Shown: positions 19,263 through 29,547, numbered from the stretch's first letter. The stretch is 64,000 nucleotides of DNA from Tubulanus polymorphus (GCF_964204645.1 NC_134033.1:7662231-7726230); one strand, 5' to 3'. Notes: generated by a model not told the origin, from the letters alone. Program-made: numbers and translations.

Positions 19263-20540
19263 ATGAGTGGGAGTTATATAAGTCCTTATAAGATTTCTAG
19301 AATATCTAATGCTATTAAAGCAGAAAGATCACATCATATAATTGCACATAATCCTTCAAATATTAATCCCGATGAAACTTTATATGTTAGAATTCCTAGA
19401 TTAACACAAAATACTTTTTATGTTCCAAATAGTATTTATTTATCAGCTGATATAAAAGTAACTGGTCATGATAATAATTATGTTGTCGATAATGTTGGAA
19501 GATATTTGATTAAAAAATTAACTATAAAGATTGGTCCAGAAACAGTTTTCTCATTAGATGATTATAATTTATTTATGCATTATAAAGATTTATGGTTAAC
19601 TAAAGAAAATAGAAGTAATATGATATTTCAAGGCATCCAATCAGAAAACCATAATAAATTAAGATCAGGAGCTAATGACGCAATAGTAACTCGTGCCACA
19701 GATAATTTGATAAAAAAGATTTATGGAAGCAAATATAAAATTCCATTAGATTTTGAATTGATAAATAATAATGCACCTTTATATAAATATGTAATTAAAG
19801 AAGATATTATATTTGAGATAACATTTGCTCCTGTAAATGAAATTGTATTATCTAGCGTTGTTAAAGATATGGGTTATAAATTATCGAATATATGTTTAGA
19901 ATATAACACAGTAACTAATGAAAATATTGCTAGCACAATTCAAACTCAATACAATTTCAATTCTCGATTTTCATTATTATATGATTATATTGATAAATTG
20001 ATAACTATTATTATTTTTTATTGATAAACTGTAACTATTAATGCAAATGATGAAATAATTAATGAGAATATTAACTTCCCAAGAAGATCTATTAAAGGTA
20101 TATTCATATTTTTTACCATTGCAACATATTCTAATGGCACAATAAAGGTTGATAATTATTATAATCCTGAAATAACAAAAGTAGAAATAACTATTGAAGG
20201 AATAGCAAATAAAATATTTTGTCAAGGAATGAGAATGATTGATCAATGGCCAGAAATTAGAAACCATTTTATGAATGAAAAAGTAAAATCATTTGAAAAT
20301 TGTAATATTAATCAAATTGATTATTATACCGGCAATAAATATGCATTATGGTTAGATTTTAGAACAACAGAGGATAATTCATTACATGGTTCTGGAAAAA
20401 AACTACAGAACACTAAAGATGGAATACAATTATTCATGAAAAAGAAAAGAGGAGACAAAAATTTTAAAATGCACATTTATATCATATCTGACGCACAATT
20501 AAATATTGTAAATTCACAATTAGATAGTATTCAATATTAG
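19263..20540 (+). pseudogene. Polinton major capsid protein, nearly full length, internal stops
   Basis: It starts after a T-run and TTAAATAAATGAG. The protein begins MSGSYISPYKISRISNAIK, as expected for an N-terminal arm, and continues through two beta-rich halves (VRIPRLTQNTFYVPNSIYL, LTIKIGPETVFSLDDYNLF; later IPLDFELINNNAPLYKY and LWLDFRTTEDNSLHGSGKK). About 24 nt near 19997-20025 that are absent from the element A gene add TGA and TAA in frame; the frame is otherwise kept to 20540. A further six-residue difference (SNGTIKV-like) distinguishes it from the A copy. Capsid genes in this family form double jelly-roll hexons. The integrase starts 30 bp downstream. Confidence 0.8.
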
Positions 20541-20570
20541 AAATATAAAGTTAAAATTAACGATATATAA

Positions 20571-21698
20571 ATGGGAGGTAAAAAAACTCCTAATACTAAA
20601 GAACAATATTTAAGAAATTTATATTACAACCCTGAGAGTTCGGTTGCTTATTCTTCTACCAAAAATATATGGCGTCAAGTAAAACAAGATAAATTAGATA
20701 AAATAATCCCACAAAATTTAGTTAAATATAAAGATATAAATGAATTTATGTTAGAACAACCAACATACACAACACATAAAAAAATTGTTAGAAAATATAA
20801 AACTCGTAAAACTATGGTAAGTTATGTAGATCAACAGTGGCAAGGAGATTTAATTGATATGAAAAATGTTAAGAAAGATAATGATGATTATTGGTGGTTA
20901 TTGAATATAATTGATATTTTTAGTCGTTATGTATGGAGTTTCCCACTTTATAGAAAAGATGCTGTACAAACATCAAATGTTTTAAGAAAATTTCTTTCGG
21001 ATGATAAACTAAAACCAGAAAAAATACAATTTGATGATGGAAAAGAGTTTGATAATTCACTTGTTCATGAACTCTTAGATAATCATAATATTAAATATTT
21101 TTCAACAAAATCGGATAAAAAAGCAGCAGTTGTTGAACGATTTAATAGAACATTAAGAACAAGAATGTGGAAATATTTTACAGCAAATAATACTTTTAAA
21201 TGGATTGATGTTTTACCAAAATTGATAGAAGGATATAATAATTCTTATCATTCTTCTATTGGAATGAAACCTATTGATGCTAGAAAACCTGAAAATGCTG
21301 AAATTGTTTGGAATAATTTATATGGAGCATTTCTTGTAGATGATTTTGGTCAACCTAAATTTAAAGTTGGTCAAAATGTTAGAATTTCTAAGTATAAAAA
21401 GATATTTGACAAAGGATACGATCGAAATTTTACTAGAGAAATATATAAAATAAAAAAAGTAATAACAACAAAACCATATGTCTATAAATTAGAAGATTTA
21501 AATGGTGAAGAAGTTGATGGGTATTTTTACGAAGAAGAATTAAGTTTAACTACTGAAAATCTAGAACAAGAATATAAAATTGAAAAAGTATTAAAAACAA
21601 AAACTATTAAAAGAAAAAAATATTCTTTAGTAAAATGGGTTGGATGGCCAGATAAATTCAATGAATGGATATTATCAAGTAAAATTAAAAATATATAA
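20571..21698 (+). CDS. Polinton DDE integrase with chromodomain, intact frame
   Basis: Open frame of 375 codons starting at TATATAAATGGG. N-terminal EQYLRNLYYNPESS is followed by the catalytic core: first Asp in QWQGDLIDMKN, second Asp in IQFDDGKEFDN, Glu in KKAAVVERFNRTLRTRMW, giving the D,D-35-E-type triad of retrovirus-like integrases. A small beta-rich region with KVGQNVRISKYKK follows, then a chromodomain at about residues 325-375 (YKIEKVL, KYSLVKWVGWPDKFNEWILSS), which could target modified histones. Unlike the element A copy, no break is visible. Its stop is immediately followed by the ATPase start (ATATAAATG). Activity is unlikely in this truncated element. Confidence 0.93.
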   Translation: MGGKKTPNTKEQYLRNLYYNPESSVAYSSTKNIWRQVKQDKLDKIIPQNLVKYKDINEFMLEQPTYTTHKKIVRKYKTRKTMVSYVDQQWQGDLIDMKNVKKDNDDYWWLLNIIDIFSRYVWSFPLYRKDAVQTSNVLRKFLSDDKLKPEKIQFDDGKEFDNSLVHELLDNHNIKYFSTKSDKKAAVVERFNRTLRTRMWKYFTANNTFKWIDVLPKLIEGYNNSYHSSIGMKPIDARKPENAEIVWNNLYGAFLVDDFGQPKFKVGQNVRISKYKKIFDKGYDRNFTREIYKIKKVITTKPYVYKLEDLNGEEVDGYFYEEELSLTTENLEQEYKIEKVLKTKTIKRKKYSLVKWVGWPDKFNEWILSSKIKNI

Positions 21699-22169
21699 AT
21701 GAATAAAGAATTATTTATATTTGAGCCTCATAATATGTTAATATCTGGCGTAACAAATTGTGGAAAAACTTATTTTATATTAAATTTATTAGAAACTGTT
21801 TATGAAAACTATTTTGATAATATAGTATTATTTTGCCCAACATATGAATTTAATCAAACTTATGATAGAAATATTACTAGAAATAATAAATTTATTATAT
21901 TAGATCCTAAAACAGTAAAAGAAAATTTAGATAATTGTATAAAAATAGCAATTGATAGTTATAAAGGATCAAATACATTATTCACTGTAGATGATTGCGC
22001 AAATTTACATGATTCAAAAGTGAGAGAAAGTGAGTTATGTTATCTAGCTTTCTCTGGGAGACATTTTGGGATAACAACTTGGGTATTAAATCAAAAATAT
22101 AATTCAATTGTTAAAGACTTTAGAGAAAACATTAGATTTCTAGTTTTATTCTATAATAAATTACCTTAA
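21699..22169 (+). pseudogene. A32/FtsK-HerA-like packaging ATPase, C-terminally truncated
   Basis: The Walker A loop is GVTNCGKTYF near residue 18, and the Walker B strand is TLFTVDDCANLHD near residue 98. CYLAFSGRHFGITTWVLNQKY and FRENIRFLVLFYN follow, as in the element A copy. After YNK (about 22161) the match ends, and two foreign codons and a stop follow, so about 50 C-terminal residues are lost. The lost part includes the helical tail seen in element A. Start and integrase stop overlap in TATATAAATG. The truncation marks the present right limit of element B. A strong hairpin (22217-22268) lies just beyond. Confidence 0.88.
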
Positions 22170-22216
22170 AATGGTTCTCCCAAGAACCCTGTCAAGAACC
22201 ATTTGATAATATTGAA

Positions 22217-22268
22217 GAACCTTTAGGGGTTCTCCCTGGGAGGCAAGCCCAAGAACCCCTAAAGGTTC
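22217..22268. repeat. Perfect 17-bp-arm hairpin at the truncated end of element B
   Basis: The arms GAACCTTTAGGGGTTCT (22217-22233) and its exact complement (22252-22268) enclose an 18-nt loop rich in C and G. Surrounding sequence has further GGTTCT/AGAACC words from 22173 to 22293. No gene lies here. It may mark the end of an unidentified small element inserted at the ATPase. Confidence 0.7.
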
Positions 22269-22339
22269 TTAGGTAGAACCCTTTGTTCTTTGAGTGTACG
22301 TATTTTTTACACAGTTTTGGCAATTTTCCTTTCTTAACT

Positions 22340-23766
22340 TTCATGACTTTTAGCCAAACGCGATCAGTAATCTGAAACTGAGGTTTGATGCCTCTTTGTC
22401 GAACTGAGTTTTATACTTATTTTGAGCTCTTCTAATATTTTCGTTAGCGATATTTCGTGATATGACAAGCTGCCTTAAAAACATCTTGACCAAATAACAT
22501 GTGGTAAGGCCTAAAACCTGAACCTTCAGTTGAGGGAACATGCCTATAACTCATCATAACACTTGGCATTAGTGTATACCAATAAGTCTGGTCCTGGTTA
22601 CAGTACGACCTAAGCGACTGCCAAATGTACTGGTTAGTTCTCTAGCAAACTGAGTTTGATTGAGGATGGTACGGAGCGGTAAAATGTTGTTTCACGTTAA
22701 ACAATTCACAGAGAGCTCCAACAAACTTAGACATGAATGTTTTACCACGATCAGAGACTAAAGAATGAAGCGTACCAAACCGCGAAAATATCTCTTTAAA
22801 GAGAACTTTTGCTACCTCTGTTGTTTCTTGAGTATTGAGAGGAAACGCCTCGGGCCATTTACTCCAGCTATCTACCACGAGTAAGATATGCTTATTACCA
22901 TCAGGAGTCTCTGGAAGATTGCAAAGGAAGTCAATGTGCCATCTGGAGAATAAGCCTTCGATCAGTAATGGTTGTAAGGGTGTTGGATGACTATGATAAT
23001 TCCGTTTGACCTGTTGGCAATTCTCACAAGTAGAAACATATTTCCTGCAATCTTCATACATGGAATCCCAATGATATTTATTACGTAAAACACCATAAAG
23101 ACGATCTCGACCCTGGTCTCAACCTCCCACTAATGAATCGTGGTAAGATTTCAATATTTCCGACCGTAATGACCTAGGAACTTCAAGAACTGGGATGACC
23201 TTCTCGGCTTTAGGAATACCAGTAACTCTAGGCGTATACAAATAACGTGCCATCGATCATACCATATTGGTCGGCCCTCCAACTGAGCTTTCGAAACAGT
23301 TTTTCAGCGTTGACAGCATATGATGGATCTAACTTATGTTCCAACATGTGACAAACTTCGGGGCAATTCATCTGTAAGTGCGTTATATTAGCAGGTTTAA
23401 TCAGTTCAAACTCCTTATAAGTATCAGGAGTTAACTCGGCCACCACGGGGCTAGTATAATCAAACACGACTTCATAAGACTGAGATCCATTTGTCATTGC
23501 TGTGAAAACAGTTTCTTGTGAAGGATCATCAGGTCTAGGAGGAGGAGGTTTATCATAATCACCTCTACTTAAACCGTCGCAATTGCCATTTTTCTTACCC
23601 GGTCGGTGTTCAACAGAAAAATTATGTGCTTGAAGAGCCAATTCCCAACGTCTTATACGTTTATTTAGTCGATTTTCATGAATATACGTCAAACTCTTGC
23701 TATCAGTATACACAGTGAATTCATTTCCAATCAGGTAGGGATGAAAATTCTGAATTCCTTCAATCA
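22340..23766 (-). pseudogene. Ty3/gypsy retrotransposon pol fragment (RNase H to integrase)
   Basis: Reading the minus strand from 23766, the RNase H end shows GNEFTVYTDSKSLTYI and RRWELALQAHNFSVEHRPGKKN with CDGLSR, the usual gypsy RNase H motif. An integrase follows: CENCQQVKRNYHS zinc-binding end, first catalytic Asp in RWHIDFLCNL, second in LVSDRGKTFMSKF, then PYHPQSNSVC. The codon expected to hold the catalytic Glu is TAG (about 22640). Post-integrase remnants extend to about 22350. The linker between RNase H and integrase is frameshifted. No LTR, gag or protease is present. It abuts a Polinton-type terminal sequence at 23767. Confidence 0.85.
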
Positions 23767-24195
23767 GTTCAGATCAGAGGACGAGAGGACGACACACCAC
23801 TCATCACCACAAGTAATTTTTTCTTTTAATAAATGGGAGATAGAAAAGCATTCTTAGCGACAATAAACAACAGAATAAAACCAGCAAAAAACAATTTGAA
23901 ATAAAAAAGGTTAGTTGATGTTACAAAAGATATTGAACATAAAATATTAAAATTAGAAAAGATAAAAACTAAATACGGAGAGAAAGTATCAGCAAATTTA
24001 AGTTACCGTTATGTTAGTACAACGCGAGAATTTAAAGTATTTTTACCTGATAAATGGGTTTCATTGAGTATAGAGGAATTATAAGATTTAGAAGGATTTA
24101 AAATAATTTACCATGGAAAAAATGAAGATGGTCATCATGATTTAGAAGTTGTTGATTAAAAAAATAAATTGATTATAAAATTAATTGAAGATTAA
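23767..24195 (+). mobile_element. Polinton terminal fragment with one inward-reading small gene
   Basis: It begins with TTCAGATCAGAGG and CACCACTCATCACCACAAGTA, the inner part of the element B/C terminal repeat. The same T-run and AATAAATGGG leader as the polymerase genes follows, but the gene is different. This is best explained as the opposite terminus of an element of the B/C subfamily, since both termini share the leader. The outer end is cut by the gypsy fragment. Confidence 0.55.
23833..24159 (+). pseudogene. Small Polinton terminal gene, 108 codons, two in-frame stops
   Basis: From ATG at 23833 to TAA at 24157 one frame can be read with two internal TAA codons (after NNLK and after SIEEL). 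The protein-like sequence has KILKLEKIKTKYGEKVSANL, then REFKVFLPDKWVSLS and FKIIYHGKNEDGHHDLEVVD, a beta-rich pattern that could be a small OB-like fold. It resembles short frames I recall near invertebrate mobile elements; I cannot assign a function. The leader is identical in type to that of the polymerase gene. Confidence 0.45.
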
Positions 24196-24227
24196 GAATC
24201 CGAAATGACTTATTTAGACGATTCAAT

Positions 24228-24480
24228 TGATCGAGGCACTGACGAGAACGGTCGATTGCGTTGTGCTATGTACAGTGAGTGCGCGTAACAACAGCTGCGC
24301 TTGGATAGATCGACGTGGCGAGGCATTGACGAGAACGGTCGATAGCGTACTGCTATATATAGTAGTACAGTCATTGTGTACCAGCTGCGCTCGGATAGAT
24401 CGATACAGTGAGGCACTAACGAGAACGGTTGATAGCGTGTTTGCTATATACACAGAGGAAGGTGACCGCGCACAGATGAT
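24228..24480. repeat. Three tandem copies of an approximately 90-bp GC-richer repeat
   Basis: Copies begin near 24228, 24318 and 24410, each with GAGGCACTGACGAGAACGG-like start and a later TGCGCTTGGATAGATCGA-like word. They lie between two Polinton fragments. Open frames across them on both strands are by-products of the repeat. Confidence 0.75.
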
Positions 24481-24565
24481 CCAGGTTCATTTAATTGTTT
24501 AATGAATTAAATATATTTTTGCTTTTTTAAATCACTCATTACCACAAGTAATTTTTTCCTAATAA

Positions 24566-26040
24566 ATGGGAGAGAGTGAGTACCAGACAGAAAAAAATGG
24601 TGTTAATGAAAATCAATATTATTGTACATATTGTAAAAAATACATTTATAAATCTAATAAATCTCGGCATGAAAAAACTGCAAATCATTAAAAAAATGTT
24701 ATCGATTTTGAAACTCCAGAAAATTGCAATGAAAGAAAAGAACAATTAGAAAATATGAATGTGGATGAAATAAAATGTGAAGTTTGTAATGAATTTATAG
24801 CAAAAAGGAATTATAAAAGACATCTCGAATCGCAACAACACAAAATTTACGAAACAAAATTTTTAACAAAATTTAAGTAATAATGTTTTAGGAACAGGTT
24901 ATTTTGATGATAACCCTCAACAAGTAAAAAAACAAGTTTCAAAAACTAAATCTATTTCAAATAAACCTTATATGGAAAATGTTAGATATTATATCGATTC
25001 AATAGAAATAAAAGATACAATTGAAATTTTAGAAACATTACGTAGTAAACTTGGGCCTGCAGCTATTATATTTAGATTTTTTAAAGGAGCAACAAATTGA
25101 AATCATGGAAAAAATACTAGATTTTGTAACAGATGTTGAATATCCAAAAATTATTATTTCTCGAAAAGTAAGTTTCATCAAATCAGAAGTAAAAATGGAT
25201 TATAATATTCAATCACACTCTGAAGAAATAAATTCAAAAACACAAATAAAAGAGAAATTAGAAAAAATATCTAATGAATTTAAAAGACATATTGAAGAAA
25301 GATATTTTGAGGGTTCTGGTTTAACATTGAATGAAATTATATTTTTTGATTTAAATGTTTATAATACAAAAAGGAATAAAGCATCAAAAAGTAAAACAAT
25401 GTTTAAAAATGATTCAAACTTTACAACAGAAAAGGATATTAAAGCATCATCTTATATTAAATTAGCATTTACAACAAAAGCAATTATAAATGTTCAAAAT
25501 GAAGACAACAAATGTTTTCTGTGGTCAATTATTAGTTGTTTACATCCAACTCAGGAAAATGTTTGTAGAATAACAGATTACCGGAAATACGAAACATTAT
25601 TTGAGATTGATCAATATCCAGTAACTATAAAAATGATACCTAAAATAGAAAAAGTTAATAATTTAAAAATTAATGTTTTCGAATTAATGCAATTACCAGA
25701 GACAAAAGGTGAAAACATTAAAGATTATACATTAGAAGCTTTATATTTAACAGAATATTATGATGATGAAAATGTTATAGATTTGTTATATTACATAAAA
25801 GATAAAAATGAACATTATATGTGGTTTGATTTATTCTTTAGAACAGAAAGTGATCATCATAATAAAATGTATCTATGTAGAAAATGTTTATCTAAATTTA
25901 TGACTGAGAATGCATTATTAAAACATAAAGAATAATGTGATAATGAAGATTTTTGCAAATTAATAATGCCAACAAAAAAAGATTGTAAGTTGAAATCTAC
26001 TAATTATTTTTTTAAAAATATTGTTCCATTTGTAATTTAT
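24566..26040 (+). pseudogene. Element C polymerase, piece 1 (zinc fingers to Exo I)
   Basis: It starts ATG in the CACAAGTAA/T-run/AATAAATGGG leader. N-terminal finger residues YYCTYCKKY are followed by a TAA at ANH and a disturbed second finger (KCEVCNEFIAKRNY). The longest open part, 25051-25935, matches element B from about 8510 to 9400. A stop follows LLKHKE, and the piece ends at FVIY, directly before the Exo I acidic residues, where a transposon is inserted. The protein is close to element B (same words YFEGSGLTLNEII, EDNKCFLWSIISCLHP) and more distant from element D. Confidence 0.85.
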
Positions 26041-26180
26041 CGGTTCCTGAACTTTGCTGAAAAAGCTGAATCACTGAAACGCTGCAATAAAAACGCTGAA
26101 ATTTCAGGGAATTTCCGAAAAATGCCGAAATTTCAGGGAATTCCCGAAAAACGCTGAAATCGTGCTAGGTACCGACAATA

Positions 26181-27336
26181 CACGTTTTGAAATATTTTCC
26201 GGGCCGGTGTCCGCTGCCGAGTCCTGAACTGTGTTTTAGTCTCTACCTTCGGTTACAAAGACATGCATGGACAGTATGTGTGGAGTATACTTCTAGAGGT
26301 CCACTTTTTGGACAAATTGATTCGCTTGAAATCCGGATTTTTAATGCATACAGGCAGCATAATGGGGAAAACACATTCACAAACTGTGCAAGCCAACTTA
26401 AACACAATGCTCAATATTCCCTGCAAGACGCAAAATATCTTATTTGAACGTTCATTTATAAAACATGGAGCAACTTTTCTTTTGTCAACACGTTGATGGG
26501 CGACGGACTATGGTATTCTCTGAAGGAGGTAAATTAAATTTGACAGCTAGTTATATAAATGATGCAGCTTATGGACAAAAGGGATCTAACTAAATTTCTT
26601 TTTAATTCACTGTTGAATGGAATGGAATGGATTGACGCCAATGGCATGCAGTAGGCCCCTACGTATGAGTCATACTAATTAGCGTCAACCAATTAATCTA
26701 AATCGGGCAAACCATTCAACCCAACAACTGTGAATAATTCATTTGCTGTGGTGTGATAATAATTAGTTTTTTTGAAGAAATGACATACCAACTGTTACAA
26801 CAATGTACCGATTCTTATTATTAGACTACTACTGAATCTATAAAAGGAGGAGTCATAGACAAAGTTGATTTGCTTAGCTGCTGGAGATACTTCTTGTCAA
26901 GTACATCATCTCAAGTACTGGGTGTTTTGTAAGTTTTATTTCAGTATTTATTTACTAAGTGCTGTTCCCTCGGACCTCAGGGCTTTCAAACTAGGCCAAC
27001 CCCATAGGCTATATAGTCCAGGGTGTATTAGCCAATATTCTTTTATTTCCTACTTAAATGCACCTTTTTCTATTTTTAGACTCAGGCTTGGAATGTGCAA
27101 ATTTTTTGAGATACTGAGAAATCAGCAGGCACCAGTAAACTTCGACTGCGAAATTTGCAGCAGGATAGCTGAACGACACAATTTTTAAAAATAAAATGGC
27201 TATTCGAATGCTATTTCAATAATAACTTGATTCAACCAGAGAGAAATGAGCCAATTGCGGATGTACAGTACACCCACTTTTCTTCCCTGTTTCCTGGTAC
27301 CAAATTTTTAGTCTTAAGCTAAGCGATATTCTAACG
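26181..27336. other. Interior of the 3.6-kb insertion, no recognisable gene
   Basis: Mixed-composition DNA. Frames up to about 107 codons occur, but none shows a family motif. The segment 26600-27200 looks like ordinary intergenic sequence of the host. Nothing else is supported. Confidence 0.4.
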
Positions 27337-28030
27337 GTTCCTGAACTTCGCTGAAAAAGCTGAAACACTGAAACGCTGAAAATAAAACGCTGAAATTTCA
27401 GGGAGTTCCAGAAAAACGCTGAAATTTCAGGGAATTCCCGAAAAACGCTGAAATCGTGCTAGGAACCGACGATACACGTTTTGAAAATCTTTCCGGGCCC
27501 GGTGTCTGCTGCCGGGTCCTAAACCGTGCTTTAGTCTTTACCGATTTTTTTCGGGTTATAGAGATACGCCTACAAGGTCGTTGTCTTCGGCTCCCTTCAA
27601 CATTTTCAACTGGCATCAGACCACAATTGATAGGTTAGTAGCTTGAAAATGCGTATGGCCGGACCCAAAATTTATTCAATCTAGTGTCAATTATAATTGC
27701 AAAAGAAAATATTAAAAATTAAAATAGAAATAATGGCTAGTTAAAGATATGTAATTTTTAATCGGTTCCTGAACTTCGCTGAAAAAGCTGAAACACTGAA
27801 ACGCTGAAAATAAAACGCTGAAACTTCAGGGAATTCCCGAAAAACGCTGAAATCGTGCTAGGAACCGACGATACACGTTTTGAAAATTTTTCCGGACCCG
27901 ATGTCTCCTGCCGGGACCTAAACCGTGCTTTAGTCTTTACCGATTTTTTTCGGGTTATAGAGATACGCCTACAAGGTCGTTGTCTTCGGCTCCCTTCAAC
28001 ATTTTCAACTGGCATCAGACCACAATTAAT
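27337..28030. repeat. Two direct copies of the terminal-repeat block inside the insertion
   Basis: 27337-27631 and 27762-28030 are near-identical. Each starts CGGTTCCTGAACTTCGCTGA and runs through TTTCGGGTTATAGAGATACG to GGCATCAGACCACAATT. The first contains an extra CGCTGAAATTTCAGGG unit. They match the 26041 terminus, so the element has several of its own ends nested in direct orientation. Confidence 0.8.
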
Positions 28031-28443
28031 AGATGAGAGTAAAGTTTATCTTTTCATTTCCATACCGTTTGTGGGTTTCCCGTCTATTCTATATGCTCAA
28101 AAATTAAAGAAACTGTTTAAATCGAATTTCGAAATAGACCATCAATGCTCATTTGTAACCACTAAGATTAAGAATTTCTGCCTATATAGGTAAAACAAAA
28201 AGACACCTAGAAACAAGAGTTAAGGAGCACAAACTTAAGACTTCAGCAATTGGCCAACATCTATCAAACTGCCGTGACTGTCAGGTCTCGTTTAGCGAAA
28301 AGAATTTCAAAATTTTAGATAAAGGTTCCTCCGATTTAGATTGTAAAATTAGAGAAGCACTTTTTATCAAAACTCAACAGCCCTCCCTTAATCAACAACT
28401 ATTCGAACACGGTTCAGGATTCAATCTCAATGTTTTTAGATAA
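28030..28443 (+). pseudogene. Penelope-like element 3' end with GIY-YIG endonuclease domain
   Basis: Translation shows LYAQKLKKLFKSNFEIDHQC, then YIGKTKRHLETRVKEH, followed by GQHLSNC and KIREALFIKTQQPSLNQQL and a stop at 28441. This is the GIY-YIG nuclease typical of Penelope-like elements, which makes the nick for target-primed insertion. A frameshift near 28185 interrupts it just at the YIG motif. The reverse-transcriptase part of such an element lies downstream instead of upstream, so the two parts are permuted, as in head-to-tail Penelope tandem copies. Confidence 0.75.
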
Positions 28444-28799
28444 TTAACCACTAGTCAAATATCTTCACTCAGTAATTTAGATTGTGTGTAATTAGTTATC
28501 TTTATATTATTGATGTGATGCGTATTTTGTTCCCCTCACCTCCGGTAAGACTAAATAAAATACAGATATTGACTATGACGAGGTGCATCTTTTATTTTCT
28601 TTACTACAAGACGTTTCGGCCTTCAAGCCTTCATCAATTGAGAATTGAATTAAACGGTTGAAGCAACAATACATGGTTGATAAGGAAACATTAGACGCGC
28701 AAATAAAATACAAATATGGTATTTTCAACATGAGAATGAATGGATTAACAAGTACGAGCTTTCGCAGATATATTATACATAGTACTAATAATAATCAAC

Positions 28800-28857
<58 letters not shown>

Positions 28858-28970
28858 TAATAGTAATAATCATATGAAATACTGACCCAACACTAATAAC
28901 GATAACAATAATGTACCACAAGCGACAACCGATAAAACTATCGAAAACAATGACTATATTGCTACTATTA
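28444..28970 (+). other. Penelope-like untranslated junction with (AAT)n microsatellite
   Basis: The region between the GIY-YIG stop and the reverse-transcriptase start contains ACAAGACGTTTCGGCCTTC, a word typical of Penelope terminal regions, and a pure AAT microsatellite at about 28799-28858. No gene is supported; the frames over the microsatellite are poly-Asn/poly-Ile artefacts. Confidence 0.6.
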
Positions 28971-29547
28971 TAAAACAAGAAATTAATTTAGGCAATCTAC
29001 CTGAAACGGCTGCATCGCTTATCAATAATGTACCCAGATGTAGTATATTTTATATACTTCCTAAAATTCACAAACTTAACAATCCTGGCCGACCGATTGT
29101 GTCAGCATGTTCTTGCCCGACTGAAAGAATCTCACACTTTTTAAGTGATCACCTCCAACATATTGTCACCACACTACCATCATATGTAAGGGATACTACC
29201 CATTTTCTCAATTTGATTAAGGGTGTACCTGTTTCCGAAAATACGCTATTATTTACCATGGATGTAAATTCCTTATATACTAACATTCCCCATGCTAATG
29301 GCCTCCGTGCCCTCAAATATTACTTAGATCTTAACCAAAACCCAGTTATACCTACTGTCACTATTTTGCGTCTTGCTGAACTGGTGCTCACAAGAAATTG
29401 TTTTGAATTTAATGGTCGTTTTTACGACCAAGTATCGGGAGTTAGCGTGGGAACTCGATTTGGGCCTGTTAGCGCTAATACTTTCATGGGGCATCTTGAG
29501 AAATGCTTTTTCGATAGCTTCCAAGGCCCCATACCATGTATTGTCGG
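28971..29547 (+). pseudogene. Penelope-like reverse transcriptase, 5' part, truncated
   Basis: Characteristic blocks are IFYILPKIHKLNNPGRPIVSA, SYVRDTTHFLNLIKG, TMDVNSLYTNIPH and GVSVGTRFGPVSANTFMGHLE, which match fingers and palm motifs of Penelope-like reverse transcriptases. The sequence stops at FQGPIPC, before the catalytic double-Asp motif, where the right terminal repeat of the host insertion begins. It is therefore inactive. Penelope-like elements are common in animal genomes, which supports a metazoan source. Confidence 0.82.

Larger units (their letters stand above)
7942..22161 (+). mobile_element. Polinton/Maverick element B, most complete copy
   Basis: This element runs from a left terminal sequence (AGTAATTGGAAAAGTGGGC) to a truncated ATPase. 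It carries polymerase, convergent zinc-finger gene, penton, a row of closely packed small genes, a coiled-coil gene, major capsid, integrase and ATPase. Spacing between plus-strand genes is often 0-25 bp. At least four genes have stops or frameshifts. The right terminal repeat is missing; the ATPase stops matching at about 22161 and unrelated DNA follows. No adenain-like protease gene is visible. The polymerase leader and protein relate it closely to element C, a subfamily distinct from D. Confidence 0.9.

Noticed and set aside
27398-28015. Two similar Arg-rich frames (MPVENVEGSRRQRPCRR) on the minus strand
   Set aside because: Both lie in duplicated terminal-repeat blocks of a non-coding transposon; the similarity comes from DNA duplication.
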